A DNA stretch of 64,000 nucleotides from Phellopilus nigrolimitatus (lineage: Eukaryota; Basidiomycota; Agaricomycetes; Hymenochaetales; Hymenochaetaceae), in the NCBI GenBank assembly GCA_021029095.1, contig JAJOHG010000004.1, forward strand, positions 124,001 through 188,000, read 5' to 3'. The translations under genes and the position numbers were made by a program. The notes under the pieces were generated by a model that worked only from the letters and a program-made list of their open reading frames with translations, was not told where the DNA came from and made no database searches. This document shows, in pieces, positions 56,323 to 64,000 of this stretch. Numbering within the stretch: the stretch's first letter is position 1; the number at the start of each line of letters is the position of its first letter.

Positions 56323-56600
56323 TGTGAGGCGAAGTGGTCTCACAACAAACACAGACAGTGACCTGAGTCCAATGGATGAGTACAAAAGATAATGTATTAG
56401 AGAAACTAAACATGCCTGAGTCCAATGGATGAGTACAAAAGATAGAGAGCACCATCCATGGACTCTGCCGCTTCAAGGGAAGCATTATGTAATACATCAA
56501 CATGTCAGGTGACGCAGAACAACAAGTCAGGAGTTCAAGTCACCCGGTACGCAAAATAATAAAAGGAATAAAAGTGTCCAAGATCATACTATATCCAATA
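56323..56600 (-). repeat. Copia 5' LTR (278 bp)
   Basis: Same sequence family as the LTR at 50101-50443 but with only one copy of the 65-bp unit. Small substitutions (for example GAGTACAAAAG instead of GAGTGCAAAAG) also separate the two. Confidence 0.9.
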
Positions 56601-56606
56601 GATTGT

Positions 56607-57818
56607 TCACTTGGACTCGCTTGGAAAACCCTGCTCCTTCGCTTTCGCCTCCAGAGCCTCCTTATCCTTCTGCGCAGCAGCCTCCTGAGCAAAATAGTCA
56701 CGCATCTGATCGTACGTCATCGCCCTGACATCGAGGCCAACCTTGCAGTCCCTCGCATAATGTCCAAGACGACCGCACTTGAAACACTTCACTGGTGGTC
56801 TCCGGCCTGTCCGGTCCACATCCATAGCATTAGGGTCTTTTGGCGCTCCCGTAGTCGACGTCCCAGACGCACCCGGCTGAGCCCTACCCTGTACATAACT
56901 TTGTTGCACTGACACCTGTGGTTGTTGGTACGTCTTTGTCTGAGCCTGAGTCTGTGTCGCCTTCCCTGCATTCCCTGACTGTCCTGCAGTCACTCGCTTT
57001 TGCTCCACTGCACTGCGACGATAGGCCTCGCTTTCTCGCCACTGTCGATCAAGTCGCTGGGCCCACTCGAACCATCCATCAATGAACACTCCTGACCCTG
57101 GTGGGTGCTCGAATCGCTGGAGGGTGGTAGGCATTGCCGGTAATGCGTACAGACGTGTAAGTAGTTGACCATTAATTTTCTTTTTGAACGCTTCAATTAA
57201 TGCAGCGTCATTATAACCGGTTCGCGCAGCAAGGTCTTGAAACTTTACTATGAACGCATCTGCCGACTCTGTTCCTTGGCATATGTTCTCCAGTTTGGAG
57301 ACAGCCGTGGCTCTGGGATTGGGGTCTGCAAAACGCATCTTGAAGACCTCCGCGAAACTCGGCCATGTAGGGAAGGTTTCAGGAGGGGGTGCTTGGGGTG
57401 GTGTTGCATTTACCGCCGCGCTGCGGTCCCGAGCATTTGCTTCCATCCTATCCAGATACATTTGCTTCCAATCATTCACCACCTCCCCTTGCATGTATGA
57501 AAGCGCAAACACCACCTCCTCAAATACGGTTGGGAATGATGCAGCGTGTGTCGAAATGTAGAGTCGTGTCGCAAGCAGCCATCCTTCTGCCTCTTCCCTT
57601 TTCCCATCGTAGATTGGGGGTAGAGCAGTTTTAGGCATAGGAGGTCGTGCCGCAACGGGAGCTGGTGCAGGTGCTGCCGCTGCTGCAGGAGGGGGAATTG
57701 CGGCGAGGTTGGCAACATTGGTGGTGAGTGCCGCCAACTGTGCACCCAAGTGTACCACCTCCTGCGATAGAGTCCCAATGAGGTTCAGAAACTGCTGCTC
57801 CGTAAAGTTGCCCACCAT
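56607..57818 (-). CDS. Ty3/Gypsy gag polyprotein, pol missing
   Basis: ATG 57818 (MVGNFTEQQFLNLIGTLSQE), an Ala/Pro stretch, then the retrotransposon gag domain: LPPIYDGKREEAEGWLLATR, VVFALSYMQGEVVNDWKQMY, WPSFAEVFKMRFADPNPRAT, AVSKLENICQGTESADAFIV, KFQDLAARTGYNDAALIEAF, KKKINGQLLTRLYALPAMPT. A CCHC knuckle follows (CFKCGRLGHYARDC), then a Lys/Glu/Ala tail to TGA 56607. About 403 codons with no break. The Copia LTR begins 6 bp after the stop and no Gypsy protease, RT or integrase is present in the window, so the element has been cut away just after gag. Confidence 0.93.
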   Translation of the reverse strand: MVGNFTEQQFLNLIGTLSQEVVHLGAQLAALTTNVANLAAIPPPAAAAAPAPAPVAARPPMPKTALPPIYDGKREEAEGWLLATRLYISTHAASFPTVFEEVVFALSYMQGEVVNDWKQMYLDRMEANARDRSAAVNATPPQAPPPETFPTWPSFAEVFKMRFADPNPRATAVSKLENICQGTESADAFIVKFQDLAARTGYNDAALIEAFKKKINGQLLTRLYALPAMPTTLQRFEHPPGSGVFIDGWFEWAQRLDRQWRESEAYRRSAVEQKRVTAGQSGNAGKATQTQAQTKTYQQPQVSVQQSYVQGRAQPGASGTSTTGAPKDPNAMDVDRTGRRPPVKCFKCGRLGHYARDCKVGLDVRAMTYDQMRDYFAQEAAAQKDKEALEAKAKEQGFPSESK

Positions 57819-58860
57819 GTCTGGGAAACTAACTAGCAACGAGATATGTTTCGGTATATAATTCTACTGACTACGGCACCGCAACACACACTTCAGCAAT
57901 TGCACGAGAGGGCTACGACGTGGTGTTCGCCTGTCCCTTACTACTCGTGGAGGGATTGTCCTCAGTAGCTTAGCTTAAGCCTGTGCTACCAACAGTTCAC
58001 CAAGAGTGCGAAGGATGGTTTAATAAAGAACGGATTTGAAAGTGAATATGCGGCGAGTCGGTAGTGGAACCAGACACTCTGATTTCCGCGTATGTGGGAG
58101 TATGAGGGGTTTCCTATCAAAAAGCCGAGCGTCGATCAAGGGATCAACAACGGTAAGGACGAGGTAGCGGGAACCGAAGGTGAGGGAGTTCTTGATAGTG
58201 GTGGCATTGAAGGTAGAAGAGGGAAAGTCGATGGGTGTGTCGGAAGTGCTGTTCAGGGCGAAGGTGATGTCCTTGAGGTCGAAGGTTGTACCTCTCTGAA
58301 CGCACACGTCGAGTGTGAGGTGAAATTATGAAGTGGTGAAAACAGGCCGCCGCAACGTGTCGCGACGACAAGGCAAGAGTTATAGAGATGAGGGCGAGTT
58401 AGAGATGAGAGGAATGTTTGGAGAATGCGCAATGAGGATAGAATTGAGTTCTACTGTTAGAGCACACCACAAACCAAAAGGCTGAGGCGCAAACTCCAAA
58501 GCACAAGACGACAAGAGAGAGAATGCTGAGCTGACTTAGAAAGGGATCACACTTTGTGGTGGAGATTCTAAGAGAACTCGATTGAGCCTCCCAGATGTTT
58601 ATTGCCTCTTTATATACTAAAACCTAGTGCGCACAGACCAAGCAGTACACTACCTAATATAGTTACATTCGTGGAGCGAGTGGAGCTAATGATGTCGTAG
58701 ATGATGTCACCGTCGATGATGTTACTATGATGTCATGGTCTAGACTATGATGTCATGATGACATCAGTGTAGAACGCTCTAGGCAATCATGTGACTCTAA
58801 ATACTGGGAGGCCGCAAGTTCAAGACAAGGTAAGGGAAAATAAAAATACGTGTCATAACA
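57819..58860 (-). mobile_element. Gypsy 5' LTR and leader region
   Basis: Upstream of gag. The outer edge (minus strand) starts TGTTATGACACG at 58860, a typical LTR start, followed by a TATA-like CTATATAAAGAGGC at about 58607-58620 and AATAAA nearby, so most of this is probably the 5' LTR. Its inner boundary is not clear; a TGGTAGCACAGG at about 57980 is a possible primer-binding site. A 95-codon frame at 58020-58307 within it is not thought to be a gene. Confidence 0.6.
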
Positions 58861-59228
58861 CCATGGTAAGTTGATTAGTTGTTTTATTTAATTGTGGCTT
58901 TCTCCACACGTTATAGTTTAACACTCTTGGTCACTTTAATCCAAATGACTTTCTAACTTTGTTATGCCTTTCTCCAAATGATATACTTAAACTTTCTTTT
59001 CACCTTTGTTCACACAAGAAAGGTTTAACAAAGGCATGTTTTTGTCAAAGCACCCCTTTGATAAGCCTTTTTTGTGTGGACAAAGGCAAAAAGAAAGTTA
59101 AAATATCTCATTTGAAGAAAGGCATAACAAAGTTAGCAAACAATTTGGATAAAAGTGTCCAAAAATGTTAAACTATGATGTGTGAAGAAAGCCACAACTA
59201 AATAAAACATCTAATCGACTCACCATGG
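58861..59228. mobile_element. Foldback MITE with arms of about 150 bp
   Basis: The whole element is one imperfect hairpin. Left arm: TTTTATTTAATTGTGGC, CTAACTTTGTTATGCCTTTC, AACTTTCTTTTCACCTTTGT. The right arm is its reverse complement at roughly 80-85 percent identity, e.g. GAAAGGCATAACAAAGTTAG. CACCATGG occurs at both borders (58859-58866 and 59221-59228), possibly an 8-bp target duplication. It lies directly against the Gypsy LTR edge. No coding capacity. Confidence 0.88.
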
Positions 59229-59841
59229 GGGAATTCTAAGTGGATGCCTGCAGTGTCATTATCAGATGGTCAACTGTAGAAGGAAAGGCGGGAAGGGGTG
59301 CTATGGACACAAAAAAGAGCAGGTTGCAGTTCGGGTTAGTCACGCCAAGAAAGTGCGTGCGTGCGTGTGCGCAGGGCGGCCAGCCAGCTGGCCAGTTCGC
59401 TCACAGGTCAACCAATCTTGGTGTTTCCTGCCCGACTTGTACACCGGGTCGTCTTTCGTCGTCTCAGAGTTCAGTTGGAGCTTTCCCTCCCACTGCTTTT
59501 CATACTAAAGGGGTAAAGCAAAAGATAAAGAACACAAGTCCAAAAGATAACATGTAGTGAGGTGGGAATCACAAAGTGGAGCGAGGGTAAAGGGGGAAAA
59601 AGCCGAGCAGCCAATAGCAAGGTAAGTAGCCTTGGGCTTGTCTAGCCAAGGTGCTGCACTCACAATCAATGCAAGGTGAGCATGCAACACTGAGCTGAGA
59701 TAGTGCTCGGGCCAAGCTACTTGCTGCGAGCTTGCCGGTTTGCTGGTATGGATTCCAGCATCCAACATCATGTTTTTTTGGAAAACCTTTAGTTGATTTT
59801 TTTTCCAATGAACAATTTCACCACTAGGGTCCTACTACAGT
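59229..59841. other. Non-coding spacer between repeats
   Basis: No recognised gene. Includes a GTGC/GTGCGTGC run at about 59353-59372 and the palindrome GGCCAGCCAGCTGGCC at about 59379-59394. It could be part of a larger repeat not delimited here. Confidence 0.45.
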
Positions 59842-60629
59842 CATTCACCGGTCAATGGGACACCAAATCGCCATCGCGAACTCAGCCAGAGTTTGCCCCC
59901 TGTTTACAAAACAAAAAATGATGACAAGTAAACAAACTACTGTAGAACATCCTTGCAGAATTTTGTGTAAAAATAAGGAGAAATGAAAGAGGTATGGTAA
60001 AAACAAAAAGCTGTGACGTTTTTGCTCCTCACCGCTCAATGGGACAGTAGTTTTCCCACGACCCTGACCACAATAGTAGAGTAACTACGAGTGATACCGA
60101 CCACCAGATGATATGGTAAGTGCATGTACTGGTAGCTACAGATGTCCTCTTCTTGAATATGCTTCTAACCATGTATTTTTATTGTGTCGAGTAATTAAAT
60201 TGTCTTTGAAGTCATCTAGGACACCTATGGGACTTCCGTAACACCTGTGACCTGTTGATAGGATAGTGCATATATACTGTCATTCTCGAGATAGGTTCAA
60301 ATTCTCCTTCACATAATATCATTTTTATGTTTGGAACATATTCTCCTCATTATATGAAAAAAATCAGTGCTGGTCCAAAGGGAGAAATTGTGTGCGGAAG
60401 ACAGAATGTATTATGTCACAACAAGTTGCAGTTACCATTTTAGTACACTTAGACAGTATTTTGAGCATTTCTCAAGCAATACTGAGCCTGGCTGGCTCAC
60501 ACTTAGTGGACAGTACTTTAGTATGTATTGAAGCTCGAAATCGCAGAAAACAAATTAAAAAACGGTCAAGAAATGGGTGTTTAAGGCGGGTGTCCCATTG
60601 ACCGGTGGTGTCCCATTGACCGGTGAATG
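59842..60629. mobile_element. Inverted-repeat element, 788 bp, with repeated ends
   Basis: Exact 23-bp inverted ends starting CATTCACCGGTCAATGGG. The right side has a second tandem copy of the motif (60589-60606), and a variant (CACCGCTCAATGGGACAG) lies inside at about 60030-60047 in the left orientation. AT-rich interior without a transposase. A non-autonomous DNA transposon is likely; the superfamily is uncertain because no clear target duplication could be fixed. Confidence 0.75.
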
Positions 60630-60794
60630 TATATAAGGAAAGTTAAGGCTTAGTAGTTGTGACAATGATGTGACTCTGGCTTGTCGAGTTTATATTTCTC
60701 GTACCTTGCCGAAGATTTGCTTCGGAAGTGCCATAATCTCGATTCTTCAGATTCATTCTACACGGAGCGTCATAATTTTCCACTCACATCAAGG

Positions 60795-61723
<929 letters not shown>

Positions 61724-61868
61724 GCTTGTTGCTACATTTAAAGCAGAAAGACAGTACTGTTCAGAAAAGAGTTCATTCGCAGTCATTGGCTGGATGGCCC
61801 GCATTACTTATATAAGTCAACTAAACTATGTAGTCTATGTCCACCACCTGAGCTATCGTACGTTCGAC

Positions 61869-63885
61869 CTACTTCGATGCAAACATTTTCTTAATGGCTT
61901 CGCTTGAGTAGCTCTTCGGCCTCTCCAGCGCTATGAAACAACAATTTCAGAGTCTGCTAAAGCATGTGAGAGCGCTGAGTACTCACGTGCACCCAGAGCG
62001 CGATCCCAAATAAGCTGTGTCGCAACACCAAAGGCCCGCGACACACCGAATAGAACAGTATAGTAATTCATCTGGTCAAGGCCGTAGTAGGTCAGTAACA
62101 CTCCAGAATGAGCGTCCACGTTTGGCCACGGGTTCTTAGCCTTTCCAGCTTCCAAAAGAATGCCTGGGACGAGGTTGTAAACCTGGCCAACCAGCTTAAA
62201 GAGTGGGTCCTCGGGAAGATGCTTGAGAGCAAATTCACGCTGAGCAACGTAGCGAGGATCGGTTTTGCGAAGAACAGCATGCCCGTAGCCAGGAACGACC
62301 TGACCACCCTTGAGAGTCGACCAGACATACTCCTTTACAGCGTCATCCGAAGCATTCTCGCCGAGCTTGGCCTGCATCTTGCGCAGCCAGTTCAGCACTT
62401 CTTGGTTAGCAAGACTATAGCAAACGTCAGTATTGTACCGGATACGGCAAACATTAAAATGATATGATTACCCGTGAAGAGGTCCAGCAAGACCATTGAG
62501 AGCCGCGGCGTAAGCCAGGAAAGGATCAGAAAGCGCTGATCCGACAAGCTTGCCAGTGTGAGCAGAGACATTGCCACCCTCATGATCACTGCGACATTTC
62601 TTAAATATTCAAGGTAGTCGGAAGCCAAACTATTGGACGCACCTGTGGATAGTAATGTAGAGACGGAGCAGATCCACGAAGGCCTCGTTTTCACTGAAAC
62701 CGAGGAGATGAGCAAGATTCCAAGAGTAGTCCTTCGTTGCGTCAATTGCCGGGACCTTGCCCTTGCCGTAAACATTGCGGTAGATGCGACCGGCGATGTT
62801 CGGCAATTTCGCAATACTAGAGCCACTCTTAGTATATGTTGGGCATAAATTATGCTACGAACATACAGATCCATGGAGTCCTCGAAGGTGTGTCCCCAGT
62901 ATTCCTTCTTGGAGATACCTTCCGAGTACGCTTTTGCGAAAGAGGAGTCATGGTTGAGCTAGTTGTCAGTCGCAGATTTAGTATCCGGATTACCAACTGT
63001 GGGCCGCCAATGAAACACTTACCGCCGTTACAGCAAGAGAAAACTGGCTCATCGGGTGAAGTGTGGTTGGGCACCTATCGAGCAGTTCCTCCACAAACTC
63101 CGGAATAGTAGATCGTGCAGCCCAATCCTTGGAAAGCGCCTGGACCTGCTCGGACGTGGGGACTTCACCTGTAAGGAGAAGCCAGAACAGGCCTTCGGGA
63201 AGTGGCTCAGAGCCACCGGGTGCCTTCGGAAGAAGTTGCTGGCACTCATTTATTGTCTTTCCACGGAAACGAATGCCCTCGTCTGCGTGTTGGCGGATAA
63301 TATGAAAACCCATCAGTAAACACAGAAAAGGTTTGCTTCGCTTCGCAGGAGAGTGCGGATATAATTGTAGAAAGAAAAATTACATAGAAAGGATAAAGCG
63401 GGGAAAGAGGGGGGCAAGGATACATACTGACCTGGATCCAAAACCGAACCATCCCAGAGCAGAGCAGGGAGACCACGCATCCCACTGCAAGGGAGAAAGA
63501 AGACACGATTAACAGCGTAATATATATTCTGATCATGGCCAAACATACCCATAAACCTGATCGACCAGAACAGGACCAAATGACTTCTTGCCATGCTCGG
63601 CACGAATCGCCTTGACCTGTGGAAAGAGATATAAGGATTGAAAGGATTGGAAGCACTGTGGCAACATAGATAGATGACTGACATTTTCGATCTCAGCAGG
63701 AATGAGCTCTGCGAGACGCTCTTTCAAAGTTTGCTGCTTGGCCACAGTGGACGCAAAGCGGGCGGTCGCGAAACCAGCTCGCGGGGCACCTCGCGGGGAG
63801 ACCTAGAGCTAGATGAGCGACGCGAATGACGCGCAAACAGAGGAAACACAACCTTTCTGAGAGCAATACGGAGATGGAGAACCAT
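61869..63885 (-). CDS. CIT1: Citrate synthase, mitochondrial
   Basis: Condenses oxaloacetate and acetyl-CoA in the mitochondrial matrix. ATG 63885 starts a presequence ([11 protein letters not shown], then [19 protein letters not shown]). Then [171 protein letters not shown] (catalytic His), [17 protein letters not shown] (second His) and [15 protein letters not shown] (catalytic Asp). It ends [13 protein letters not shown] at TAG 61869. Eukaryotic type I, about 465 residues, seven or so introns, no broken motif. Promoter lies in the last 115 bp of the window and beyond. Confidence 0.96.
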
Positions 63886-64000
63886 GATGGAAACGGCGGA
63901 TGGTGGTGAAAGGAAGAGAGGAGCGGGTATTTAAGATTTATTGGAGTCGGGCTAAGGTCGGAGAATCCGAGATTGAAAAATGCGCTTACGCAAGCTGTCC

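Larger units (their letters stand above)
50101..56600 (-). mobile_element. Ty1/Copia LTR retrotransposon with nested inverted solo LTR
   Basis: Full element on the minus strand: 5' LTR at 56323-56600, leader, gag-protease-integrase frame, RT-RNase H frame, polypurine tract (rc GGGGGGAG) at about 50444-50451, 3' LTR at 50101-50443. A putative primer-binding site (GGTTATGAGCC) directly follows the 5' LTR. The pol frame is interrupted by an opposite-strand LTR (52385-52727). The end LTRs differ by a 65-bp tandem duplication, and the 5-bp flanks (CGCCG, GATTG) do not match, so the element has no intact target duplication. Confidence 0.93.

Noticed and set aside
58020..58307. 95-codon frame inside the Gypsy LTR/leader
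   Set aside because: Lies in non-coding LTR sequence with no homology that I recognise.

Overview
The window is nuclear DNA of a mushroom-forming basidiomycete (Agaricomycetes). The evidence is: genes with many short introns of about 45-60 bp, a DUF6533 seven-helix protein, a white-collar-2 regulator, a PHO2-like homeodomain factor, Copia and Gypsy retroelements with mushroom-type organisation, and standard fungal housekeeping genes on both strands. No tRNA, rRNA or CRISPR array was seen. Exon ends were read by eye from GT/GC...AG sites and frame continuity, so start and stop are firmer than internal junctions.

Layout. 1-9.9 kb: an ADAL-type deaminase (-), an unknown basic Ser-rich protein (+), UBA4 (-) and a DUF6533 membrane protein (-) whose small exons leave almost no long open frame. 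9.9-18.9 kb is a compact housekeeping block: ZNF830-like (+), COX10 (-), TIM13 (+), JJJ1 (-), RFT1 (-) and SKI6/RRP41 (+). RFT1 and RRP41 diverge from only about 91 bp. 20.5-26.3 kb: a homeodomain regulator (-) with 2 kb of upstream DNA, then U1-70K (-). 26.5-27.2 kb is a pogo/Fot1-type transposon remnant with matching inverted ends. 27.4-45.8 kb: COX12 (-), PRP18 (+), the large GPI-lipid remodelling gene CWH43 (+), wc-2 (+), AP-3 beta (-), ZNG1 (-) and a Zn2Cys6 factor (+).

46-60.6 kb is a repeat-rich island with no intact cellular gene. It holds a duplicated, frame-broken regulator-like fragment, paired perfect hairpins, a dead pogo transposase, a 3' fragment of MEF1 cut off by a Copia element, a 6.5-kb Copia element with an inverted solo LTR in its pol frame (5-bp target duplication), a Gypsy gag with no pol, a foldback MITE and a second inverted-repeat element. 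60.8-63.9 kb returns to housekeeping genes: TRM8 (+) and mitochondrial citrate synthase CIT1 (-).

Functional links. Several genes serve mitochondria (COX10, COX12, TIM13, CIT1, the MEF1 remnant). Others serve RNA processing (U1-70K, PRP18, RRP41, UBA4, TRM8, JJJ1) or glycan/GPI biosynthesis and traffic (RFT1, CWH43, AP-3 beta). The regulators wc-2, the homeodomain protein and the Zn2Cys6 factor are the candidates for light, development and nutrient control. I found no clear new multi-gene system. The most notable points are the nested mobile-element island, three introns that seem to use GC donors, a gene hidden from ORF scanning, and an apparent frame break in the ZNF830-like gene.
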